DNA from: Gemmatimonadales bacterium
GTDB lineage: Bacteria > Gemmatimonadota > Gemmatimonadetes > Gemmatimonadales > GWC2-71-9
Direction: 5' to 3'
Length of the DNA: 64,000 nt
Assembly: GCA_036500345.1 (NCBI GenBank)
Contig: DASYCE010000028.1
Coordinates: 1-64,000, forward strand
The notes under the pieces are model-generated. The model searched no databases. It worked only from the letters and a program-made list of their open reading frames with translations, and had not been told where the DNA came from. Position numbers and translations under genes: made by a program. This document shows positions 15,120 through 24,004 of the stretch, one piece after another (the stretch's first letter is position 1; each line of letters opens with the position of its first letter).

Positions 15120-16109
15120 TCAGCCGGCGCGATCCTGATCGGATTTCGGCGCCGCGGTCCCGCTCACCACCAGCACCACCGCCGGAATCAGCACCACCGT
15201 CGCGATGATGGTGCGCACCGTCAGCACTTCATGTCCGAAGACCACGCCGAGGGCGAGTGCGACGATCGGGTTGACGTAGGTGTAGCTGACGACAGCCGTT
15301 GGATCGGCGACCGAGAGGAGCCACTGGAAGACCGGGTACGCGAGCAGCGATCCCGCGATGGCGAGGTAGCTCCACGCCAGTACAACGCCGAGTGAGATCG
15401 ACTGGCCGTGCCGCAGCGCGAGGTCGCCAGTGACGACACCTGCCGCGAGCGCAATCACTCCGCCGGCGAGCATCTGCGCGGCGCTCGCCATGAGGTGATC
15501 CGCCGGTGCGGGCCAGTCGCGACCCCACGTCGACCCCACCGCCCAGGCGATCTCGGATACCACGAGGAGCAGAATCGGCCGCACGTCATGCACCGCGACG
15601 AACGCCGAATCGGCGAGGATGGCGAGGCCGGCGGTGCCGAGGAGGACGCCCAGCATCCGTCCGCGGCCGAGCCTTGCACCGGTGCGGCGCCGGTCGAAGA
15701 GCGCGATGAGCAACGGCGTCCCCGCGGCGAACAACGCCACGACGCCTGATGCGAGCGATTCTTCCGCTGCGACGACCGCCGCGTTGCTCAGCACCACCAT
15801 CAGCGTGCCGACCGCTGCCGCGCCGAGCCACTGACGGATGGTTGGGAGAGCGATGCCGCCGCGCCAGCGGCGCCAGAGGAGCAGCGTCCCACCGGCGGCG
15901 ATGAACCGCAGCCCCGAGAGGACGAACGGCGGGACCTCCGCCACCGCGACACGGATGGCGAGATAGGTCGAGCCCCAGACGAGATAGAGAACGAGGAACG
16001 CGGCGACGAGGACCGCGCGCGACGGTGTTACGGATGAGCTCCGGGCGGCGGATCCATCACTTTGTGAAAGAGGCACGGCTCCTCGGAGTAGACGTGCGGG
16101 ATCTGCCAC
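15120..16109 (-). CDS. EamA family (drug/metabolite transporter superfamily) permease
   Basis: About 329 aa with ten membrane helices in two EamA repeats; the first repeat begins with the family's LVWGSTYLAIR (about 42-52) and the second with SEIAWAVGSTWGR (about 186-198). Members export amino acids or other small metabolites, or are uncharacterised. The true start is uncertain: ATG 16109 overlaps the upstream gene by about 80 nt; GTG 16076 has GAGGAG directly upstream but with only 2-3 nt spacing. The first 28 residues are soluble and unlike the family, so a later start fits better. Confidence 0.82.
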   Translation of the reverse strand: MADPARLLRGAVPLSQSDGSAARSSSVTPSRAVLVAAFLVLYLVWGSTYLAIRVAVAEVPPFVLSGLRFIAAGGTLLLWRRWRGGIALPTIRQWLGAAAVGTLMVVLSNAAVVAAEESLASGVVALFAAGTPLLIALFDRRRTGARLGRGRMLGVLLGTAGLAILADSAFVAVHDVRPILLLVVSEIAWAVGSTWGRDWPAPADHLMASAAQMLAGGVIALAAGVVTGDLALRHGQSISLGVVLAWSYLAIAGSLLAYPVFQWLLSVADPTAVVSYTYVNPIVALALGVVFGHEVLTVRTIIATVVLIPAVVLVVSGTAAPKSDQDRAG

Positions 16110-16921
16110 TGCGTGCCATCCCAGCGGATGAGCCCGCTCGAGGAGACCACCGCATCTGTCGCTCCGTCATCGACCGTACCATAGATGTCGACATTCCCGA
16201 TGGCCATTGCGACCGGATAGCCCCACGCGTCGACGATCCATGTCTGCGCGGTGTTCGGCCTGTCAGGATAATCATCCCGCATCGCAAATGAGAATGCGGC
16301 GTAGGTCCGGCCGCCGGGGCCGCGCACCCCGAACATCTTCACCTTCGACCAGAGCGCGTCATCCTTGTCGGTCCAGAAATCGGTGTGCGCATAGCCGAGG
16401 GCGATGTCGCTTGCCGGATGGAGAAAGGTGCGGTAGCGATCCCACGCCGAATCGGCGACGCGCTTGAAGAATTGCCACGCGCCGTCGCGAGCGACCGGCG
16501 GCAGCGGCTTCACCTCGGGCGCCGGAAAGGTCCCCGGGACGATGACGGCAAACGGCGCGCGCGCAGCGGGTGTGAGCGCAAAGAACCAGCCCGGATGCGC
16601 GATCTCATCGCACGCCGCGCGCCACGACGTGGGCGGCTGGAAGCGCTGCCGCCGGACGATCTTCGCGTGGACCGTGTGTTCGAGATGATCGCCATCGGGG
16701 AAGAGATACACCGTGACCGGATCGCCAACCGCTCCCATCGGTACGTCGCCGAGCGAGTCGAACTGCGATGCGATCCCGGATTTCATCAGCCGCGCGCCGG
16801 TGAATCGTGCCTCGGCGACACGCGGCGGGTTGGGATCCCTGGTCACAAGTGCCTGCGCACCGAGCACGCCGGGAGCGAGGAGGAAGACTGCAAGCAGGCG
16901 GTGGGTTTCGATGGATCCCAT
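16028..16921 (-). CDS. Exported protein of unknown function, downstream of M16 protease
   Basis: 297 aa. Signal peptide (hydrophobic 8-22, cleavage likely after LGAQA), then a single globular domain with many Trp, Asp and Pro residues (FWTDKDDALWSKVKMFG, QTWIVDAWGYPVAMA, SSGLIRWDGTQWQIPHVYSEE). The ATG at 16921 has GAGGT 7 nt upstream and lies 14 nt after the protease gene, so the two are likely an operon. Upstream frame to 17083 overlaps the protease and is rejected. I do not recognise the family; the C-terminal pattern suggests a surface or periplasmic protein. Confidence 0.72.
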   Translation of the reverse strand: MGSIETHRLLAVFLLAPGVLGAQALVTRDPNPPRVAEARFTGARLMKSGIASQFDSLGDVPMGAVGDPVTVYLFPDGDHLEHTVHAKIVRRQRFQPPTSWRAACDEIAHPGWFFALTPAARAPFAVIVPGTFPAPEVKPLPPVARDGAWQFFKRVADSAWDRYRTFLHPASDIALGYAHTDFWTDKDDALWSKVKMFGVRGPGGRTYAAFSFAMRDDYPDRPNTAQTWIVDAWGYPVAMAIGNVDIYGTVDDGATDAVVSSSGLIRWDGTQWQIPHVYSEEPCLFHKVMDPPPGAHP

Positions 16922-16934
16922 GGCGATTACCTCA

Positions 16935-19757
16935 TCATTGTTCCGGCAGCAGGACGAACCGCGCGACACGCGCCGGATCGAAGTATTGCAGCGCCGCGGC
17001 CCGGACCCGGTCGGGAGTGAGGGCGTCGAGGCGTGCGCTCCAGTCGAGCATCTCGGCAAGTGGCCGGCCGATCTCCGGACCATCAGGGTCGGCGTAGTCG
17101 GCGAGCTGCTGCATCCACCACTCGTTGGTCTTCACCGCAACTTCCGTTTCGCGGCGGGACTGTTCGGTGAACTTCTGCAACTCATCGGCCTTGGGACCGT
17201 CGGCCCGAAAGCTGGCAATGATCTGCTGCGCAGCCAACCAGAGAGTGTCGGCCTGCGCTGGTGCCGACTTGAAATCGATGATCGTGCGATAACGTTTTCT
17301 CGGCACGCGTTCCAGGGTGGTCGACACATCGACGCCATAGGTCGCCCCCATCGCCTCGCGCAGCTTGTCGAGGAGCCGCTCCTGAATGATCTCTGCCGCA
17401 GCGTCGCCGGCGAGATCGTCCGCTGGTCCCGCCGGATCGGCCGGTCCACTGAACAGCACGATCTGTTCGCTCACCGGCTCCTTCCCCTTGTGCACCACCT
17501 TGGTCACAACCGCAGCGGGGGGAAGTGGTTCCACGTCGCGCCACGCATGCTCGGTGCGGGACGACGGCAACCCGCCGAGCCATTGCTCCACCAGCGGCCG
17601 CAGCGAATCGACCTTGACGTTGCCGACAATGATGAAGACGAAGCCGTTGAAGTCGCGGTACCAGTCCCGGTAGATCGCGAGCGCACGCGTGGCGTCGAAC
17701 GAATCGGCGCGCGCGGCGGTCATCGGGCGCGCGCGCGGTGATCCCTGGCCCAGTGTGTATGCGATCGTGTCGCTGAGCACCGCTTCGGGTTGCGCGCTGC
17801 GGTTCTGCAGGACGGTGCGCACCTGGGTGCGGAACGCCGCCACGGCGTTGGTATCGAGCCGCGGCGCCGTGCCGGTGAGCCAGAGGAGTTGCATTCCCGA
17901 CTCCAGATCCTGCGGTGCGGTCACGAGACCAAGGCCCTCGCTGGTTTCGTCGACCTGCGGGAAGGCAAAGGCGATCTTGCCGGTCAACTTGCGCTTGAGC
18001 GACATCGCATCGAAGTCGCCGGCTCCGCTCTGCTGCATCACCGCCGTCGCGAACGCCGCGTTGGTGAGCTGGTCGTCGGGAATCAGCGACATGCCGCCGG
18101 CCGCTTCGCCGGTGACCTGGACCTGATCGGCCTTGAAATCGGTCGGCTTGATCAGCACGCGCACGCCATTCGACAGCTTCCAGTCGGTGACGCCGAGATT
18201 CGCGTAGGTGGTCTCGGAGACGATCTTCCCCGGTGGCGGGGGGTTGGGAACCAGCGCGGTGGTGACCGAATGTTCGACCCACTCCGGCAGCGTCATCGTG
18301 TCGGTGCGCGCCAGGATTGCGAGGAGCGAATCCCGGGTCGGCAGCGTCGCCTTCGCCTTGTCAGGCGCCACCACCGCGATGAAACGATCGTTGCCGTGCG
18401 CCATCTCGCGGATCGAGGCATTGACTTCGTCGACGGTGATCGTCGGGAGGATCCGCTTCGCCAGCGCGTACCGATCGGTCGCCGACACGACGGTGTTGCC
18501 GAAGAGATAGAACGACGTCGCGGCGCCGACGAAGCCGGCCGACTCGCTCTTCCCCACTTCCTTCGCCGCGTCTTCGCGTGCGCGAAGCATCGACGCCTTG
18601 GCCCGGTCGAGCTCGGCCGGGAGGACGCCGTGCTCCTCGAAGCGTCGGAGTTCGCGCAGCGCGGCCTCGAACGCGGCGGCGCTCTCCCCTTCCTTGGCGG
18701 TCACGGCGAGCTCGAACAATTGCAGGTCGCGGATGAATCCTCCCGGGCCGAAGAACGCCGTGACGAACGGTTCTGCCGGCCGGCGGCTCAGCTCCTGCAT
18801 CCGCTGCGACGCGATGGTGCTGAAGAGCGAATTGATCTCGGTCCGCCGCTCGTCCGCTTCGGTGTGATAGTGCGTCGTGGGGCGGCGGACGAGGAGCTCG
18901 ACTGATTCGGTGGTCTCTTCGGGATCGGTGATGATCGCCACGCGAGTCCCCGCGATATCCGGGACCGGTGCGTCGACGCGTGGCTTTTCCGGTGCCGGAT
19001 TCTTCAGCGCGCCGAAGCGGCTCTTGATCAGCGCGCGCAACGAATCGAGCGGATAATCGCCGACCGCAATGACGCCGATCAGGTCGGGGCGATACCAGTC
19101 ACGATAGAATCTGCGCATCGGCGCGGCGGTCGCCCGCGTGATGATCCCGGTGTCGCCGATCGGGAGCCGCACGGCGTAGCGCGACCCCTGGAAGAGGACC
19201 GGGAGTTCCTTGTCGCGAATCCGCGATCCGGCGCCGAGACCGCTTCGCCACTCGCCCAGCACGACGCCGCGCTCACCAATCACCTCGGCGCTGTCGAACT
19301 TGTCGCCGGACGCCCAGTCCTGCAGGATGTCGAATGCGCGGGCCACCAGCTCCGGCTTGTCGCTGGGTACGGGGAGGATGTATTCGGTTTCGTCGAACGA
19401 CGTTTCGGCGTTGAGATCGGCGCCGTATTTCACCCCGATCGATTCGAGATACTTGACGAGGTCGTTGCGCGCGAAGTGCGTCGTCCCGTTGAACCCCATG
19501 TGTTCGATGAAATGCGCCAGGCCGCGCTGGTCATCCGCCTCGAGGATCGAGCCCGCGCGGACGACGAGTCGCAGCTCGAGGCGGTGCGCCGGATAGCTAT
19601 TGTAACGAATGAGATAGCTGAGTCCGTTGGACAGGTGTCCCACGTGCAGCGCGGTGTCGGCCGGGAGACGGGGTGCCGTCGCCGGCGGATGGGCGGCTGG
19701 ATGCTGTGCGGCAAGGCGTCCGGCCGCGACGATCATCGCGAGGATGGTGAGGCGCAT
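16935..19757 (-). CDS. M16 family (pitrilysin/insulinase-like) zinc protease, exported
   Basis: 940 aa. Periplasmic or surface zinc metallopeptidase degrading peptides inside a clamshell chamber. Signal peptide MRLTILAMIVAAG...AAQ. Catalytic N-terminal domain with the inverted zinc motif HFIEH at 82-86 and a distal Glu about 75 residues later near VVLGEWRSG. Second M16 half from about 480 to the end, without zinc motif, including the usual R/Y binding segment near GATYGV. Length agrees with two-repeat bacterial M16 proteins. It leads an operon with the 297-aa exported protein. Confidence 0.9.
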   Translation of the reverse strand: MRLTILAMIVAAGRLAAQHPAAHPPATAPRLPADTALHVGHLSNGLSYLIRYNSYPAHRLELRLVVRAGSILEADDQRGLAHFIEHMGFNGTTHFARNDLVKYLESIGVKYGADLNAETSFDETEYILPVPSDKPELVARAFDILQDWASGDKFDSAEVIGERGVVLGEWRSGLGAGSRIRDKELPVLFQGSRYAVRLPIGDTGIITRATAAPMRRFYRDWYRPDLIGVIAVGDYPLDSLRALIKSRFGALKNPAPEKPRVDAPVPDIAGTRVAIITDPEETTESVELLVRRPTTHYHTEADERRTEINSLFSTIASQRMQELSRRPAEPFVTAFFGPGGFIRDLQLFELAVTAKEGESAAAFEAALRELRRFEEHGVLPAELDRAKASMLRAREDAAKEVGKSESAGFVGAATSFYLFGNTVVSATDRYALAKRILPTITVDEVNASIREMAHGNDRFIAVVAPDKAKATLPTRDSLLAILARTDTMTLPEWVEHSVTTALVPNPPPPGKIVSETTYANLGVTDWKLSNGVRVLIKPTDFKADQVQVTGEAAGGMSLIPDDQLTNAAFATAVMQQSGAGDFDAMSLKRKLTGKIAFAFPQVDETSEGLGLVTAPQDLESGMQLLWLTGTAPRLDTNAVAAFRTQVRTVLQNRSAQPEAVLSDTIAYTLGQGSPRARPMTAARADSFDATRALAIYRDWYRDFNGFVFIIVGNVKVDSLRPLVEQWLGGLPSSRTEHAWRDVEPLPPAAVVTKVVHKGKEPVSEQIVLFSGPADPAGPADDLAGDAAAEIIQERLLDKLREAMGATYGVDVSTTLERVPRKRYRTIIDFKSAPAQADTLWLAAQQIIASFRADGPKADELQKFTEQSRRETEVAVKTNEWWMQQLADYADPDGPEIGRPLAEMLDWSARLDALTPDRVRAAALQYFDPARVARFVLLPEQ

Positions 19758-19802
19758 CGTGATTCCCGAAGGGGTCGGCTGGAAGGTAACGGCGGGATCG
19801 AC

Positions 19803-20600
19803 CTACACGTCGACTGACTCGATGGCTGGCGCGCCGTACCGCGCGCCGGACACGACGCATCGGAGATTCGGCGCGATCGCGACGTCGGCTGCCACGTGGG
19901 TATGACCGCACCACACCGTGAATTGCTGAGTCGGGTGCGCCGCGGCGAACTGCTGCAGAACCGCACCGGTCGCGCCGCACACCAAGATCGGGAGCCACGC
20001 CGGGTCGGCGAGGCGTCCCATGGTCGGGAGCGCCTCGGCAAACGGTGGGACGTGCGTCGCGACGATCACGTGGCGAGCCACCGTGACCGCGCAGTCGAGC
20101 AGCACCGCCAGGCGCGCTGCGTCGCCGTTCGCGAGTTCGCGCTTGACCGCGATTTTCCCCTGGCGCGACGCAAAGGCGGCGATCTCGGCGATCAGCTTGT
20201 CGTCGTTGAGTCGGAGCGGCGTGGCAAGGGGATCACCGGCCCGCCCATCGGCCCAGCCGTCGACGCCAATGAGGACAGTTCCGTCGCCGAGATCAACGAC
20301 TCCCGCGGGCGGAAGCCAGGTGATATCCGGTCGTCTCATGTTCAGTTCGGCAACGGCGTCGCGGACCGCGGCAACGCTTGAACCGTAGTGATCGTGGTTG
20401 CCGAGGACGAGGTAGACTGGGCGCCGGACGGCGTCGGCGATGAACTCGAGATCGGCCACGAGGTGCGGGGCGATCGAGGTGTCGCCGGTCAGGATGACGG
20501 CCTGGCCGGGGAGTTCGCGCAATGTGGCGCGCAGGGTGTCGCGGCCATCGCCGGTGACGTGGTCGAGGTGGAGGTCGGCGGCCCGGAGAATCGTTCGCAT
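19803..20600 (-). CDS. Calcineurin-like metallophosphoesterase
   Basis: 265 aa. Cytoplasmic two-metal phosphoesterase. All five signature blocks are present: DLH (9-11), GD (39-40, TGDTS), GNHD (67-70), a His in VATHVPP and the closing GHTH. Substrate not predictable; members act on nucleotides, phospholipids or phosphoproteins. The ATG at 20600 is preferred over the frame extending to 20675: a TACCTTT promoter element lies 4 nt before it and there is no ribosome site, so the message is probably leaderless. Confidence 0.87.
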   Translation of the reverse strand: MRTILRAADLHLDHVTGDGRDTLRATLRELPGQAVILTGDTSIAPHLVADLEFIADAVRRPVYLVLGNHDHYGSSVAAVRDAVAELNMRRPDITWLPPAGVVDLGDGTVLIGVDGWADGRAGDPLATPLRLNDDKLIAEIAAFASRQGKIAVKRELANGDAARLAVLLDCAVTVARHVIVATHVPPFAEALPTMGRLADPAWLPILVCGATGAVLQQFAAAHPTQQFTVWCGHTHVAADVAIAPNLRCVVSGARYGAPAIESVDV

Positions 20601-20604
20601 GCTG

Positions 20605-20734
20605 AAAGGTACGGCTCTGTACCAATGCCCTAGACGGCGGCGGTTACAGGGGTTACGTCTTGTGTAACCGGTCAAAAAGTAGTCAAATTGGTACTTTACC
20701 CTAGGGATTCACTCTACCCCGTTAAGGAGGCTTC
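20605..20734. promoter_or_regulatory. Divergent regulatory region with two inverted repeats
   Basis: Lies between the phosphoesterase (start 20600, minus) and the beta-barrel gene (start 20735, plus). Minus promoter element TACCTTT at 20605-20611, overlapped by the inverted repeat GGTAC/GTACC (20608-20623). Further on are GGTTAC at 20642, the dyad GGTTAC-7-GTAACC at 20651-20669, and two GTCAAA copies. TACTTTA at 20692-20698 is the likely plus-strand element, giving a leader of about 30-35 nt with a strong AAGGAGG. Confidence 0.5.
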
Positions 20735-21307
20735 ATGCTGGTGAAACTGCTTCGTGGAATGACGTTCGGCTCGACCGCCGCTCTCGGGCTGGCGATCGTG
20801 GCGCCCGTCGCGGCGCATGCGCAGGCGCAGACTGCAGGGACCCGGTTTGGTGTGGAGGCCGCCTATGCGGATCACTTCAACCTCGGCGTCGGCGCGTTCG
20901 TGAAGTTCCATCTGGCGGAATTGAGCGGGCATCCGATCACCGGCAGGGCCTCGTTCGACTACTACTTCCCCGGCAGTTACAACTATTGCGCCCTGGATGC
21001 CTGCGATGTGAAGCAGCACTATTTCCAGATTTCCGCCGATGGTCTCTACGACATCTCGTCAAAGGGCAACGTAAAGCCCTACGTCGGCGCGGGGCTGGTG
21101 TACTCGCATTACTCCATCGGCAACAGCGATAACTGCCCCGGCTGCGACTTTGGCAGCGGCGGCGTCGGCCTCGACATCATGGGTGGCTTGAATTTCATGG
21201 CCAACAGCAAGCTGATGCCATTCGTCGAAGCAAAGCTTGGCCTTGGCGGTTCCGTCGGCGCCTACGGCAGCGGCGAGTTCGTCCTCAAGGGCGGCATTCA
21301 CTTCTAG
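20735..21307 (+). CDS. Outer-membrane beta-barrel protein
   Basis: 190 aa. Signal peptide ending AHAQA (about 30), then eight or so amphipathic strands with the typical 'FGVEAAY', 'VKPYVGAGLVYSHY', 'LMPFVEAKLGLGG' pattern and a terminal Phe, as needed for barrel insertion. Two close cysteine pairs (CALDAC and CPGC) sit in what would be surface loops and could form disulphides. TAAGGAGG is 5 nt before the ATG. Function unknown; the OmpW/OmpA-like small-barrel class is the best guess. A hairpin terminator follows at 21319. Confidence 0.8.
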   Translation: MLVKLLRGMTFGSTAALGLAIVAPVAAHAQAQTAGTRFGVEAAYADHFNLGVGAFVKFHLAELSGHPITGRASFDYYFPGSYNYCALDACDVKQHYFQISADGLYDISSKGNVKPYVGAGLVYSHYSIGNSDNCPGCDFGSGGVGLDIMGGLNFMANSKLMPFVEAKLGLGGSVGAYGSGEFVLKGGIHF

Positions 21308-21318
21308 TTCGTCGTCAC

Positions 21319-21368
21319 GCAGCAGTTGTCCAGCCGGCGGCTCCCCTGGGGGCCGCCGCGCTGCTTTT
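21319..21368 (+). terminator. Rho-independent terminator of the beta-barrel gene
   Basis: GC-rich stem GGCGGC (21336-21341) pairing with GCCGCC (21352-21357), extended by CCCC/GGGG inside and AGCAG/CTGCT outside, followed by TTTT at 21365-21368. Confidence 0.7.
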
Positions 21369-21381
21369 CATCCAGCGCATC

Positions 21382-21388
21382 TAGCTTC
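21382..21388 (+). promoter_or_regulatory. TAnnTTC promoter element 6 nt before a start codon
   Basis: TAGCTTC, then six bases and the ATG of the HrpB gene at 21395. No Shine-Dalgarno sequence. It lies between the terminator of the previous gene and the start, so it must be the gene's own promoter. Confidence 0.5.
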
Positions 21389-21394
21389 CCCCCG

Positions 21395-23899
21395 ATGTCC
21401 CTCCCGATCGAATCCGCCATTCCCGCACTGCGCGCCGCGCTGGCCGAGCATCGCGCCGCCGTGCTCGAGGCGCCGCCCGGCGCGGGGAAGACCACGCGGG
21501 TCCCGCTCGTGCTTCTCGAGGAGAAGTGGCTCCGCGGACAGCGGATCGTGATGCTCGAGCCGCGGCGCCTCGCCGCGCGAGCCGCGGCGTCACGAATGGC
21601 CTCGACGCTCGGTGAACGGATCGGCGAGACGGTCGGCTATCGCATTCGCCGCGAGACGCGCGTCGGTCCGTCGACGCGGATCGAAGTCGTGACCGAGGGA
21701 ATCCTCACCCGGATGCTGCAGCACGACTTGTCGTTGGAGGGGGTCGGCCTCGTCATCTTCGACGAATTCCACGAACGCTCGATCGTCGGAGACACCGGGC
21801 TCGCGCTGACCCTCGCGGCGAGCGAATCGCTCCGCGCCGATCTTCGCATACTGGTGATGTCGGCGACGCTCGACGGACAACGCGTCGCGACGCTCATCGG
21901 CGATGCCCCGGTCATCCGGAGCGACGGGCGGAGCTTTCCCGTGACGACGCGGCATGCGCCGTCCCGCGACGGCGTGCGCCTCGACGCGCATGTCGCCGGC
22001 GTCGTGCGCGACGCACTCGCGGTCGAGAGCGGTTCGATCCTCGTCTTTCTCCCGGGTGCCGGCGACATCAATCGCACCGCCGACCGACTGGCCGGAGGGA
22101 TCCCGGCCGACGTCACGGTGTATCCGCTCCACGGATCGATGGCGGCGGATCAGCAGGACGCGGCGATCGCTCCGGCTCGACCTGGGGAACGGAAGATCGT
22201 CCTCGCCACGAGCATCGCGGAGACGTCGCTCACGATCGACGGCATCCGGGTCGTGGTCGACAGTGGTGCGATGCGAATCCCGCGCTTTTCGCCGCGCACC
22301 GGGATGACGCGGCTCGAGACAGTTCGCGTATCGCGCGCCTCCGCCGATCAGCGCCGCGGCCGCGCCGGGCGCCTCGAACCGGGGATCTGCGTCCGCTGCT
22401 GGAGCGCCGCGGAGGATGCCGGCCTCGTGCCGTTCACCCGACCTGAAATTCTCGACGCCGATCTTGCCTCGCTGGCGCTCGATCTGGCGGCTGCGGGGTT
22501 CACCGATCCGGCGGAGTTGCGCTGGCTCGATCCGCCACCGGCGGCCGCCTTTGCGCAGGCCCAGGAACTACTGCGCCTTCACGGGGCACTCGACCTGCAC
22601 AACCGGATCACCCAGCACGGCACCGCCATGGTCGAGCTCGGCGCCGAGCCACGCCTGGCGCACATGCTGGTCCGCGCACGGGAGGCGGGACCGCGGTCGA
22701 TCGCGACGGCGTGCGCGCTGGTGGCGTTGCTGGAGGAGCGCGACATCCTGCGTGGCAGCGGTAGCGCGCCACCGGCGGATGTCACGCTGCGACTTGATGC
22801 GGTCGGCCGCGACGTCGATTCGATGCAGCTGGCAGGGGCGACCCTCGACCGGGGCGCGGCGTCGCGGATGAGAGAGAGCGCCCGTGAATGGGAGCGTCGC
22901 GTTGCGCTCGCTCGTGGCGGGCGCACCGGGGACGATGATCTCGATGCCGGTTTGCTGCTGGCGCTGGCGTATCCTGACCGCGTGGCGAAACGGCGCGACG
23001 CACCGGGGCGATTTCTCCTGCGCAACGGCCGTGGCGCGACGCTGCCGACAAACGATCCACTTGCCCATGCGGAGTGGATCGTTGCCGCGGCGATTGACGA
23101 CGCGGGACGCGACGGACGTGTCACCCTCGCCGCGCCACTCGACATCGCGGAACTCATGGCGTGCGCGGCAGAGCAGGTCACGACGTCGGACGAGATCGCC
23201 TGGAGCGATGAGCTTCGCGGGGTCGTCGCACGCTCGCGAACGATGCTGGGCGCGCTGGTGCTCCGCGAGACGGCACTCGCCTCTCCCGATGCGGAGCGCG
23301 TGGGCGCTGCCCTTCGCGCGGGGATCGGTCGGATCGGCATCGACGCGCTGCCGTGGGGTGACGCAGTAACACTTCGAGCGCGGCTCGGGTTTGTCCACCA
23401 TCATGACGCGTCGTGGCCAGACATGAGTGCTGACGCACTCGCCGAGCGGCTCGATGAGTGGCTCGGTCCGGACCTGGCAGGGGTGCGCAACCTCGATCAG
23501 CTCGCGGGCATCGACATGAAGAGTGCGTTGCTGAGGATGCTCGACTGGGAGCAGCGTCGTGCCCTCGACCAACTCGCGCCCGAGCGGATCGATGTTCCGA
23601 GCGGTTCGCGCGTTCAGGTCGACTACAGCGACCCCGCGGCACCGGTGGTCGCGGTGCGGCTGCAGGAGGTCTTCGGGATGACGGCGACTCCGACAGTTCT
23701 CGGCGGCCGTATTCCGATCACGATGCATCTCCTCTCGCCGGCGCGCCGACCGGTGCAGGTGACACGTGACCTCGCCTCGTTCTGGGCGAATGGCTATTTC
23801 GATGTGCGGAAGGACCTGCGCGGTCGCTATCCAAAGCATCATTGGCCCGACAATCCGCTCGAAGCCGAAGCGGTCCGGGGGCCGAAGAAACGGTCCTGA
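21395..23899 (+). CDS. hrpB: ATP-dependent RNA helicase HrpB
   Basis: 834-835 aa. DEAH-box (superfamily 2) helicase of the HrpB type. Walker A GAGKT at 29-33, DEFH at 123-126, SATLDG (motif III), the second RecA domain with TSIAETSLTIDGI (motif V) and QRRGRAGR (motif VI), a helicase-associated HA2 domain and the HrpB-specific C-terminal domain (from about 680, ending with the GRYPKHHWPDNP motif). The exact cellular role of HrpB is not settled. The frame is open from 21326, but ATG 21395 begins the family sequence and follows the promoter element. Confidence 0.92.
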   Translation: MSLPIESAIPALRAALAEHRAAVLEAPPGAGKTTRVPLVLLEEKWLRGQRIVMLEPRRLAARAAASRMASTLGERIGETVGYRIRRETRVGPSTRIEVVTEGILTRMLQHDLSLEGVGLVIFDEFHERSIVGDTGLALTLAASESLRADLRILVMSATLDGQRVATLIGDAPVIRSDGRSFPVTTRHAPSRDGVRLDAHVAGVVRDALAVESGSILVFLPGAGDINRTADRLAGGIPADVTVYPLHGSMAADQQDAAIAPARPGERKIVLATSIAETSLTIDGIRVVVDSGAMRIPRFSPRTGMTRLETVRVSRASADQRRGRAGRLEPGICVRCWSAAEDAGLVPFTRPEILDADLASLALDLAAAGFTDPAELRWLDPPPAAAFAQAQELLRLHGALDLHNRITQHGTAMVELGAEPRLAHMLVRAREAGPRSIATACALVALLEERDILRGSGSAPPADVTLRLDAVGRDVDSMQLAGATLDRGAASRMRESAREWERRVALARGGRTGDDDLDAGLLLALAYPDRVAKRRDAPGRFLLRNGRGATLPTNDPLAHAEWIVAAAIDDAGRDGRVTLAAPLDIAELMACAAEQVTTSDEIAWSDELRGVVARSRTMLGALVLRETALASPDAERVGAALRAGIGRIGIDALPWGDAVTLRARLGFVHHHDASWPDMSADALAERLDEWLGPDLAGVRNLDQLAGIDMKSALLRMLDWEQRRALDQLAPERIDVPSGSRVQVDYSDPAAPVVAVRLQEVFGMTATPTVLGGRIPITMHLLSPARRPVQVTRDLASFWANGYFDVRKDLRGRYPKHHWPDNPLEAEAVRGPKKRS

Positions 23900-24004
23900 A
23901 TCGGCTCCTTGGCCCGAGCCTCCGGGCGGCAGCTCCTTCGTCAACACTCCGTTAGAGCGCCGCGCGGCAGAAACCCGGCACAGGAGAATCACGTACCGCC
24001 GCCC

